Shown here piece after piece: positions 54,322 through 64,000 of a DNA stretch of 64,000 nt (positions are counted from its first letter, which is position 1; every line of letters begins with the position of its first letter). The stretch covers positions 16,480,296 through 16,544,295 of the forward strand of contig JARWIR010000024.1 in assembly GCA_029959085.1 (NCBI GenBank). The letters are read 5' to 3'. The notes beneath the pieces are model-generated. The model saw only the letters and a program-made list of their open reading frames with translations, was not told where the DNA came from and made no database searches. Made by a program: the position numbers and the translations under genes. Source of the DNA: Nemophila menziesii. Taxonomy: Eukaryota > Streptophyta > Magnoliopsida > Boraginales > Hydrophyllaceae.

Positions 54322-57300
54322 TTAGCCTATCCCCATTGGGGACAAATCAAGGCTTACTAAACCTAATAACAAAGGAGGGAAAGGGCTTGCACAAAAGTTA
54401 TAAGACTCACCTAAAGACAAGTTTTTGCAAGCCCAATCTGCTATCATATTTCCACCTCTTCTAGTAAAAGAGAAGGTTGGATTACATCGTTCCGCTAAAA
54501 AGTAAACACTTTTTATTACATTCGTTATACTAGGAGAATTAAAAACAAAATTGCTAATTAATGGTCCCATAAGTTGAAAGCAGTCATTCTCTAATATGCA
54601 GTGGTGATTCTTGAGCTCCTTAGCCCAAAAGCATGCTTTGAGAAGGCCTAAACTTTCTGCTTCTAGTACATTATCAGCTTTAATCCTCCAAGCTTCGCAT
54701 TTTAATATCTTCCCTTTAAAGTCCCTGGCAACACAAGCAATAGTTGAAGCATTTTTAGTATAAGAGGCATCACGGTTTATTTTGATAGAGTTTTGTGGTG
54801 GAGGAATCCACTCACTAACTTTTTTAGTTGTTTGTTTCATATTAGTCCCCTGTGATATTGGATCAATTGTTGATTTACCCTTCAAGTTAGGGTAATTCAT
54901 TTTTTTACCCTTCAGTTTATTATTGTTCACATCAGGGTGTGATTATTTCATATCTTTTCCCTCAATATTCATACATGTACTCATAGTATTAATATCTGTT
55001 CCCACTGTATTTATATCTTTATTATTTTGAGCCTTCATAACAGTATCAGTAACAATGCTATTGGACTCCTCTTTTCCTTCAAGACAGGTTTTGTATCCAA
55101 ACCAATAAATATCTGCTCTTTTAAGAGTACTTAGAGGGTCTAATTTAGCAGTATTAAAGATATTTGCATTTCTATCCTTCCATATCTGCCAAGCCAACAT
55201 ACATATTTCTTCCACAATATAATTATTATTATTGTTAAGTTTCCCCTTTTCTTTAATAATATCAGCCATCCAAATATCCAATTTCTTGGATTGGTTGCTA
55301 ATCCTTAAAGTAAGTGGGGAAGCTAGCCACGTGGCTCGTGCCCATTCGCAATCAAAGAGTAAATGTTCTATGGTCTCAATATCTTTATTATATATAGTAC
55401 ATATTTTCGTATCTTTGCATTTCCTCACAAAGAGATTTTCAGCAATTGGGAGTATATTTTTTATAGCTTTCCACATAAAATTTTTAACTTTAGGAGGTGT
55501 TTTCATATTCCATATTGTTTTCCATATTATAGGATCAGTGACATGAGAGGTAGAAGGTTTAACCTTCTTTGTTTTCTCATGTTTTTTAGACATTTCATTT
55601 TTCATATAGTGATAGCATTTCTTAACCGAGAAGAGTCCATTAGGACTAAGGGACCAAATAAGGTTATCTTTTAGTTGTATAAGTGGAATAAAAGTCTTAA
55701 TAATGTGTTCACAAATTCCATCTCCTTTCACCTTTATGAAATAAGTCAGAAACTTTAGTAATATTAATGTCTTTAGGCTTAATAATTTCATCTTTATGTG
55801 AGAGCCATTGGTCTATATGAGGATTAATATCCTCACCATTCCCAATTTTCCATCTTAGGTGCTCTTTAATGGCATTTCTTCCTGTTATGAGACTTTTCCA
55901 ACCCCAAGAGGGTTTATTCCCCAAATTAGCATGGAGAAAAGTATCATTTGGGAAGTATTTGCCTTTTAGTATTTTATAAGGAAGTGAATTTTTATTGTTT
56001 AATAAGTTACAGGCTTGTTTAGATAAAAGAGCTATATTCATAAGGCCAAGGTCTCGAAATCCTAGGCCTCCCTCGTATTTACTTTTAGTAATACTTGACC
56101 AATTGGTCCAATGAATACCCTTATTATCCTTATTTTTCCACCAAAATTTAGCAATTTTCATAGTAATGGTTTCACAAATTTTTTCGGGGAGCAAGAAGGA
56201 AGACATAAAATAATTTGGTATGCTTTGAAGCACTGACTTAATCAAAATTTCTTTACCTGCACCCGAAAGGAAAAGGTTTTTCCAATTTGAAGTCTTTTTA
56301 ATAGTTTTTTCCACAAGGCAATTTAGTTCTCGTACCTTTGATCTACCCCATTCAGTGGGTAGCCCAAGGTAGGAGCCTAAATTATTTGTAATTTTCATAT
56401 TTATTCTCGAAGAAAAAATATATTGGATGCGGTGTGGTGTATTTGCACTAAATTTCACTCCACATTTATTTAAATTAAGGATGAGCCCTGTAGAGTAGCC
56501 AAATTTCGTGATAATATCATTAAAACTGTTTGTATCTTTATTATTAGCTTTTAGGAAGAACACACTGTCATCAGCGAATAAAAGGTGTGTTAAAGGAGGG
56601 CTATTTCTTGCTATTTTAATACCATCTATTAAACCTTTCTCAATTTTATATTTCATAAGGTCATTTAAGGTTTGTGTTATAAGACAAAAAATAAGGGGGG
56701 AAAGGGGGTCCCCCTTGTCTAAGCCCCCTCTAGGGTTTATTTAGTTTATGGAGTTGTCCATTTATTAGGATAGAATATGAAACTGAAGTTATACAATTCA
56801 TAATCTTTTCACACCATTTAGTATCAAAACCTAATTTTTCCATAAGTTTAGAGAGAAAATCCCATTCCACAAATTCATATGCCTTTTGTAAATCAGCTTT
56901 GATAATCATACTGTAATTCTTAGTATTTCTTTTTTCTTTAAGGTAGGTACAAACTTCATGTGTAATATAAATATTCTCTTGAATACTTCTACCAGGGATG
57001 AATGCTGTTTGGTTATCATCCACTATATAACACATAAAAGGCTGTAACCTATTTACTAGGAGTCTCGCTATAATTTTATAAATAAAATTAGATACACTAA
57101 TAGGCCTGTAATGCTTAATATTACCTGGATTTGATATTTTGGGAATAAGGGATATATAAGTATGATTTAAATTATCAAGATTTTCATTGTTATACCAGAA
57201 GTTATTGATGATTTTAATAACATCAATTTTAATGATGTTCCAATATTTTTTAAAAAAGAAACCAGGGTAGCCATCTGGCCCTGGGGCTTTGTGGGCCCCT

Positions 57301-58643
57301 AGCTCAGAGACTGCCAACTCTATTTCTTTTATAAGGAGTGGTTTCACAAGAGCCTCATTCATATATTTAGTAATTTTTGGTTGTATCACATCAAGAATAG
57401 GGTTAAAATCTCTAGGGCCAACTGAATTAAAGATACTATTAAAGTAATCTAAAATATTTTGATTTACCTCATCTTGAGAATTTAACCATACTCCCTGATC
57501 ATTCATTATAGTGTTAATTTTATTATAATATCTCCTTTCTTTTGTAGCTGCGTGAAAATAGGAAGTGTTTTTATCCCCTTTTACTAGCCAATTAATCCTA
57601 GATCTGGCTGCCCAGAAATCTTCCTCTTTTTTCCAAAGAGTTTCAATTTCCTTAACAATCCACTTATATTCATCTTTGTCAGTGTCATGAATATTTTTAT
57701 TATTGGTTATTACTTTCAGCCTTTCCAAGTATTTATCAATCTCTTTCCTAGTATTTTTAAATTTTCTCTTGCTCCAAACTGTAAGTATGCGCTTACACAT
57801 ATTTAGTTTTGTAATAAGGTTACCTTTAGTAATAGTTTTTATAGAATTTCTAGTTTTCCAAACATTTTCAATAATTTCAAGGCACTCAATCTCTTCTATC
57901 CAAAAGTTCTCAAAATAGAACCTTTTATGTTTATTATCTTGTTTATCATCAAAGTGTAAAAGGAGTGGGCTGTGATTAGATCCTACTGCAGGTAGGGCAT
58001 TAATCCATGCATTGGGGAATTCATCTCCCCAATTTTTATTAATAAGATTTCTATCTAAAATCATTTTTATCAATTGATCCTTGTTTCTTTTATTGGACCA
58101 GGTAAAGGCACAACCTTTATTATTCAATTTAGTTAATTTTAGATTTTTAATAAAACTGTTAAAAAATTTCATATTACTTTTATTACTAGGATTTCCTCCT
58201 AATTTCTCATTAGAGAATCTAATAAGGTTAAAATCACCTATCAAATTCCAGGCTCTATCACTTTTTGGGTTACAGGTCATAAGGTATTCTAGAGTAATTT
58301 TTTTCTTATTATCTACTGGTGAGCCATAAACAAAGGTAGTATTAAATTTAGTACCATCCGGTTTCAAGAATTCACAATTTATAAAATTTTCCGTTTGATT
58401 AAGGACTTTTATATTGTCTTTATTACAGGCAAAGATGGCCAAACCCCCACTAGTCCCTATAGGTTCAACTGTCGTAATAAGGGTCATGCGAAGAGGTTTT
58501 TCCAATTTTTTAATGACAGAAAAAACATTTTTAGTTTCCGAAAGAAATATTACCTCCGGTCGATATCTATTACATATATCTTGAAGGGTCTGGACCGTCA
58601 GGGGGGTGCCAATTCCCTGAACGTTCCAGGATAGATGTATCAT
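54322..58643 (-). pseudogene. LINE B ORF2, disabled
   Basis: Starts with ATG at 58643 overlapping the ORF1 stop (ATGA). Endonuclease: LSWNVQGIGTP, LSETKN, GDFNLI and GSNHSPLLL (Asn in place of the usual Asp of SDH). Reverse transcriptase: HKAPGPDGYPG, HYRPISVSNFIYKI, then after the break LLFADDSVFFLK. A zinc-binding segment (KCKDTKICTIYN..EHLLFDC) and RNase H (INRDASY, LEAESLGLL, ENDCFQ, GNMIADWACK) follow. Lesions: a TAG plus a frameshift within the GLRQGDPLSP motif (about 56690-56735), a frameshift near 55740 and an in-frame TAA at 54943-54945. The element cannot make full-length ORF2. Confidence 0.85.
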
Positions 58644-59990
58644 TGAGTGTCGTGGGATTGAGTAAGGTCAATCCCGGAAACCTCTCCATCTTCAAGCTGC
58701 TGTTCAGAAACATTACCTTCTTCATTATCATTTATTACATTTGTTTGAATCATTAGGGGATCGAAATCCACTTCATCTTGTTGGAGAGGCGCCTCATGAA
58801 CTTGTAGATCTTGGCCTTGAATTGGGTCATCTATTTTCGATCTAAGTTTCCAAAGCTTCTCACTTCTCCTTTGATTTTTAATAATGTTTTGAAGACGAAT
58901 TCTGTTGTTCTTCTGATTTTTAATAGCTCTTGAGTACTCCATTTCCACATCTTTTTCCTGTTTAAAGATAGTAGTTTTGGTTTGATACTCATTTTCGATT
59001 TGATGTTGTTGGTTAGATTTACTAGTAGAGGGTTTTGAGGAAATAAGTTTAATAGGGCTTGTGTTTGGTTTATTTTGTGTTAATTGAGGAGTGGGTATTA
59101 GTTTATGAGGTGGTTGAGGGGTGGTTGCCGGAGGTGGAGAAGGTGGAGTTGGGGATTTAGGGTTTTTTGGAGACGGGGAGTTTGACTGAGGGTTGGAAGT
59201 GAAATGGTTAAGTAAAGTGTTGGATAATGGGGTTTGGGTTATATTATCCGGGTTTATGTTAGAGTGTGGGCTTGTAGTATGATGGTTAGGATTATGGGTT
59301 GGGGTTAGTGGTGAGTGGGCTAAGCTGCAGACAAGCCCATTCTTAATAAGAGAAGATGGTCCACCCTGACTTGGGCTTGGGAAAGAGCCAAATGCTATAT
59401 CTTCAATACGGGCCGGAGATTCTTTTATTTTATTAGCCATGTTGTGGGCCAAGTCCAACATTTCTTTCTCCTTTTCTATAAACTTCATTTTATTTTTATT
59501 AATTTCCGAATCTTTATCCTCTTTCTTCTTCCTCGTACCATTTTTGTCTTGAATAGTACTGTTACTGGTGCTCGTGTCCATATCCTCACCAAAGACAAAA
59601 AAAATTGAATTATCTTTGTCTTCATTGAGTACGTTGGTAGCGGATTGTACCAATTGTCCTCTTTTTTCATTAATTTCCAAATTACCCTTCTTCGTACCGA
59701 ATGAGTTGGGTTTACTGAGTTTGTGATTCCAACTCGATTTGAAGCTCTTCTTACCACCATTGATGGGTTTTTTGGTTAATGAGGAGATTTTTTCCAAGTA
59801 AGAAGCAGTAGATTTTGATGGACCCCTTGTAGAGACCTTGATCCAACTCCCAATTCTGGGTTTCACCGTTGGGTTTAGACAGTTTGAACCAGCTTCATGA
59901 TCAAATAGGCCACAGTTATAGCAAACTTGGCCAATGTTTTCGTATTTAAAATCAATCCAATATTTGGTAAGTTCATCTTCAAAAGATGTC
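58640..59990 (-). pseudogene. LINE B ORF1, 5'-truncated
   Basis: The frame opens after a TAG near 59995 with FEDELTKYWIDFKYENIGQ, then a CCHC knuckle C-x2-C-x4-H-x5-C (CYNCGLFDHEAGSNC). It continues through a long Pro/Ser/Asn-rich and basic region to the stop at 58640. The first clear start codon is a GTG at 59866, downstream of the knuckle. An alternative frame upstream (NARHLL) suggests a 1-base shift near 59990. The DUF4283 part is missing. Confidence 0.7.
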
Positions 59991-60000
59991 TAGCATTAAA

Positions 60001-60309
60001 CAAAAGATAGAGAAAATAAATAGTTAGGAAAGAGAAACTACTTAATTGGTGATTCAAACATCCACATAAGGGATAATATAGAGATTAATCAAATAAGAGT
60101 AATATATATATATATACTAGGTAAAACCCGTGTCTGAAAATACTAAAACAAAAATCAATTCTGTTGATGGGAATCGAATCTAGGTTCCCTAGGTGAAGAG
60201 GCAAGAATCAATCATGGACACCACTTATGTTTGGCCAGATTTAATCATGGCCATCACTTATGCGGATAAATGTGGATCGTAGAAATAACTCTGAAATATA
60301 ATATAGATA
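60001..60309. other. Junction between LINE B and the inverted arm
   Basis: Contains a short (TA)n run near 60103-60115 and no recognised gene. Confidence 0.4.
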
Positions 60310-62534
60310 TATATCTTTACTCATGCAAAAAACAATTCGTCTATTATAAGTACTTGTTATTTCCTTGTTAATCTAAAGCAACCACTCTTAATCTACAACT
60401 CGTATATCTAAATCACAACAAATTCTATTTGGTAGAATATATTATATCATTATTATTATAGAAGCTAAGTCACATCTACAAAGAAGTATAATATTATCAG
60501 CAAAGAAAATATGTGTGATTTTTAAACATTCACACTTAGGGTTGTACTTGAATGGAATTTGAGACGTAGTTTTTAGGATTAGGCGTAAAAGGAATTCCAA
60601 ACATATAATGTCTATGAACGGAGATAAGGGATCACTTTTGCCTAAGTTCCTTCTTCCTTTTGAAACCCCATAAATTATTCCATTAATTGCAATCGAGTAT
60701 GAAGGTGTTGTGATAATTCCATAACGCAATCAATGAATTGTTTAAGAAACTTCAACCTGTGCAACACTTTTTCAACAAAATCGGAAGAAATTGCATATAG
60801 GCCTTGCGAAGGTCGGTTTTAATTGTACATCTTAATAAATTCCGCTTTACCCCATTGCCTCTCAAGAGATTTTGCATTAGGTGGTTATCGTATTGCATGA
60901 GTCTTCCCGGTTTGAATACCTATTGCACTTTAACCACTGTCACATCAAGAAATAACACAAGTATTTTTGAAAAAATAATCATTTTTACTCTACAGATGAC
61001 ATTGCAACATGAAATAGGCCGAGAACCACTCATTGTATTCGAATCTTTTGTCTTTAGTATGATTGCGACAATGGTGTGTTAAGGATAAATCTTACTATGA
61101 AGAATTCCATGATTGCCTCAATCACCCTTTCACCCACCATATCTCAATAATTTAACAAATAATTGAGACGAATACCCATAAGGTCCCACAACCTTGTCTC
61201 TTCTGATTCCAAATATTTCATCTTTCATTTCTTCATCGAAAATATCGACACAAATATCTTACCCTTGCTCCTTGGTCATAGTAGCTCCCCTAACTGAATA
61301 TATATTCTTCTACTAGAAGGGTGTCATCTTTCTTCCCCAAAAATGACTCAAAATACTCAACAAGCGCCTTGTGGACTTGTTCACTAAATGTGGTTTTAGA
61401 TCCATCCGCATTGTAATAGATGATATGAATCTTCTCCGATTATTTCTTTTGACACAGACATGGAAGAATTTCGTACATCTATTATTTTTCATGTTAAATT
61501 CACATTTAGTCTTTTGTTGGGAAAATATTCGTTATGCATTATAAAGGGTGATCACTTTCTTTATTAGTGTCACAATCTCCTCCATGATTTTTTGGTTTCT
61601 AACATTAGTTTGAAGTTTGATTTTCGCTTCTTTTAGAGCTAGGTTTTCTCGTTTTTCTCTTTAAAATTTGTGTGTGAAGTTTTTTTTGTCTAGGCCTCAG
61701 AGGTCTTCTTTCAAGGTGCGAATATTTTTGCCAGGAACAAATTGCTTCGTCCCATAGTGTTTTTGGTTCCATCCATCGACTACCACATTACTATATTCTT
61801 CATACTCGGGCTACATACTCAAGAATCAAAACAGAATTTTACCTTCTTCACCATGTAAGAATAAGGAGAAAATGCAAGGAAATGATCAAAAACTTGATTG
61901 ATCGCTGCCAGGGCCGATCCTTGGAGGAGGCCATGACCTTGAGCCAACTCTCAGTTCTTATAATATTGGGGCCCATATTTTTATATTAAAGTATAATTTT
62001 TTTTATTTAAAAAATTCTAGTTTTAGCCCAATCCAAATTAAAAAAATGTTTGATTTTTTTTTTTTTGTATATTTGTCAAAAATATTACAGCACATGTATA
62101 TTTTTTTCCTATATTATTTTTTAATTTATCATGGTATTACTCTATAAATTTATATCTACTGAAATTTATTTAGTTAATTTTTTTATATTTTTAAATTATT
62201 TAGATTTAAGATAAAAAATTGATAAATATATAGACTTTTTTTTATGTAATTTGTAATTTTTTAGGGGCCTATTTTTTAAAGTTTACCTTAGACCTCTAAA
62301 ATATCAGTATTGGCCCTGATCGATTCAAAATATGCATGAGCTAGATGTATTTAGATGTCCAAAGAGTTATTACCCAAAGTACGATCAATCTTTGTCAAGA
62401 CCTTTGTATTGTGCCATGTGAATTGCAGCCTCATCCATTGGAGATCGGAGAGGCCTAATCCAAAGAACACTATGCAAATCACTAATCTCATACGGTGGAC
62501 TTTAGTTAGCCCTTTTCATTGAAGTGAAGGACAT
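60310..62534 (-). pseudogene. L1-type LINE ORF2 fragment (LINE C), arm 2
   Basis: Minus-strand duplicate of 44576-47665. The reverse-transcriptase part at 60442-60729 reads SYSIAINGIIYGVSKGRRNL, KSDPLSPFIDIICLEFLL and FFADNIILLCRCD, close to the arm 1 version. Upstream pieces correspond to the linker and endonuclease. Broken by stops and frameshifts. A 410-bp hAT-like element (61909-62318) interrupts it at a site that is intact in arm 1. Confidence 0.75.
61909..62318. mobile_element. hAT-like non-autonomous element, 410 bp
   Basis: Ends CAGGGCCGATCC and, reversed, CAGGGCCAATACTG; flanks ATCGCTGC (61901-61908) and ATCGATTC (62319-62326) match at 6 of 8 bases. The empty site is at about 46070 in arm 1, which reads straight through GAATCGAT-like sequence. 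It belongs to the same general end-type as 44732-46011, but the interior differs. Confidence 0.7.
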
Positions 62535-63510
62535 TGTTGAAGTCTCCAAGAACCATCGGATGTATCCTTTTATGTGATAGATTAATCTAGTCACAAGACA
62601 TATTTTTATGGGTTATTTGAACTTATTTGAGGGATTATTCCCCATAATTAATTATTTTCTCATTTTTGTCTAGTTTTAGATATTTAATACTTGTAGAGCT
62701 ATTTGTGTGTAATTTATGTGTTAAGTGTGCAGCTCTTAGGTACTTGGATGATAAGCGATCTCAAGAAGAGGATAATTTAGGTACTTGGATGATAAGCGAT
62801 CTCAAGAGGAGGATAATAATTTGAGAAAGAAAGGTCTACCCCAAGTCAAGTCATTAAAGAACCAAAAAGATATTTTTGGAAAGCGAGAGGGTTTATCGGT
62901 TAACTTTGGAAATTGATAAGATAGAGTTACCACGTGCAATTGACGAATAGAACGAGTTGATTTTTGTCTCGTTGCGTTAGTGATCCTGACAGACTTGACT
63001 AGCCGCATAATCATATAGGTAACTACTTATAACACCAACCATTACGTAGAATTCCCTCACCCGAGTACTTTAGTAATTGGCAGTCTTCTAAGCTACCCCG
63101 GCTGAAGTTAATATCTCGATTAGCATAACTACTCAATTCACCCTTATAGCTAGAATCATCGATTAAATACGATAAGAGAATGCTAGCAAACTTAAGCTAT
63201 ATTCTTATGTCGTATCTTTTTGTTAGTTTATTTGCTTTATTTGTTTGATCATAATTTAGTTTACTTTTATTTTCACTTAGTCCTTTAATAAAAAACCAAA
63301 CTAACACTTATATTTTATTTTTGTCTTTTAGTAATATCAACTAAATCACACACTCTTCCTAATAACACAATTTTAAGTTAACCTCATAGTACATGTGGAG
63401 AACGATATTATTATTTACTTATTACTTGTGAACGCCTCGTTCACTTGCAGGGAGCGATCTCTTGAGGTGTTGATTAATTGGGTTATTTGATCACACATTG
63501 GGAGACAACA
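62535..63510 (+). mobile_element. Gypsy LTR, arm 2 copy
   Basis: 976 bp from TGTTGAAGTCTCC to GGAGACAACA, in plus orientation. It is followed by AGTTTTTGGCG (63511-63521), the start of a tRNA-Asp-type primer-binding site that then diverges, and by a gag-like start. Homologous to 43633-44575. The 5' flank is the LINE C fragment, at the same junction as in arm 1. Confidence 0.75.
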
Positions 63511-63599
63511 AGTTTTTGGCGTGTTTTGTTTGTTGTAGCAGAGTTAGTTGTTTTTTGTTTTACTTTTGCTTTTGTTTTTGAATCTTTTATAGATTCTTT

Positions 63600-63669
63600 G
63601 ATTTGGTGTATACTCTCAGATCCCGAGAGGTTGTTTCGAGCTCAAAGAAGGCGGAAAAAAGAAAGATAA
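63600..63669 (+). pseudogene. Gypsy gag N-terminus remnant
   Basis: SDPERLFRAQRRRKKER before a TAA: the typical opening of gag in this class (compare PEPERSFRAYNKR at the start of 32304-35114). It is followed in another frame by MTNLNTPLDLDSDG. Placement about 90 bases after the primer-binding remnant supports the assignment. Confidence 0.55.
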
Positions 63670-64000
63670 AAGCAAGAAACAATGACGAATTTGAATACGC
63701 CACTTGATCTAGATTCTGATGGGAATCTGGTTTCTTTGATGTGTAAAATAAGACTGGATTCATTTTTCTATGAAAGTTATTCTCTCTTATGAGATTCAGG
63801 CATGAATGACCTTGAACGAGTTCAAGAGCATTAACGCAAACACTTGATCTGCTAAATGGTTTACTCACTTTGACTTTCTAATGCAATCAATGCATAAAAT
63901 ACGAGTAGATTCAAAAAAAATGATTAAGTGGGATTTCATTAAATTTGTAAGATCTTTTGGAAAAAAGTAAAAATTGATCAACGGGTGAATTTAATGAATA
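63670..64000 (+). other. Internal region of a gypsy element, decayed
   Basis: Presumably continues the arm 2 gypsy element beyond the window. No intact frame. Confidence 0.35.

Larger units (their letters stand above)
54265..60000 (-). mobile_element. L1-type LINE, 5'-truncated and mutated (LINE B)
   Basis: A minus-strand LINE with part of ORF1 (58640 to about 59990) and an ORF2 in four open pieces (54322-58643). The 3' end near 54265 has an A-rich GAAAAAAGAAAATC-type tail. The ORF order and ATGA overlap match LINE A, but the proteins are clearly a different family. No target-site duplication was identified; the 5' end is lost inside ORF1. Confidence 0.85.

Overview
The window is nuclear DNA of a flowering plant, almost certainly a eudicot. 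It holds intron-bearing plant genes (an A3-type cyclin, a PIAL-like SUMO ligase relic, a restorer-like PPR gene) in AT-rich sequence built mostly from nested transposable elements: Ty3/gypsy elements primed by tRNA-Asp, plant L1-type LINEs with an RNase H domain, an En/Spm (CACTA) element, and small hAT-like, Tourist-like and unassigned terminal-inverted-repeat (TIR) elements. I cannot name the family or species from sequence alone.

Layout. 1-2387 is the 5' end of a gypsy element on the minus strand (gag, primer-binding site, LTR). It sits inside a decayed plus-strand accessory ORF of the same kind of element (2388-3870). A 1.6-kb non-autonomous TIR element lies at 4901-6485. 7347-10898 is a PIAL-like SUMO-ligase pseudogene with a Tourist-like MITE in an intron. 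13298-14841 is a complete five-exon cyclin A3 gene, the best candidate for a working host gene. 15241-22039 is a full-length LINE with two open ORFs, a poly(A) tail and a 14-bp target-site duplication, inserted about 400 bp upstream of the cyclin start codon.

From about 22430 to 43620 lies a decayed CACTA transposon (minus strand: TNP2-type transposase, then a Transposase_24/TnpA-like gene). Its transposase is split by a 9.86-kb gypsy element (26952-36810) with two 1529-bp LTRs in which I saw no difference, and a GTAAT target-site duplication. That element lacks reverse transcriptase, RNase H and most of integrase. It carries one 936-aa ORF that fuses gag and protease directly to an integrase GPF/Y tail, plus a separate 399-aa accessory ORF. 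A second 1.6-kb TIR element and a 572-bp hAT-like MITE are also nested in the CACTA element.

43621-47665 and 60310-63521 are the two arms of a diverged inverted duplication. Each arm has one gypsy LTR with its primer-binding side, joined to the same L1 LINE fragment. Each arm also has its own hAT-like insertion, so each provides the empty site for the other. Between the arms lie a truncated cyclin A3 pseudogene (with introns), a PPR gene broken by one in-frame stop, several short tandem repeats, a probable copia-type LTR and a second, mutated LINE (54265-60000).

The genes form no pathway; the region is a nest of transposons around a few host genes. Most noteworthy are the gag-protease-GPF/Y gypsy element with its accessory ORF, the intact LINE beside the cyclin gene with an unusual GTGA ORF1/ORF2 junction and a long ORF1 N-terminal extension, and the inverted pair of 1.6-kb TIR elements of unknown superfamily.
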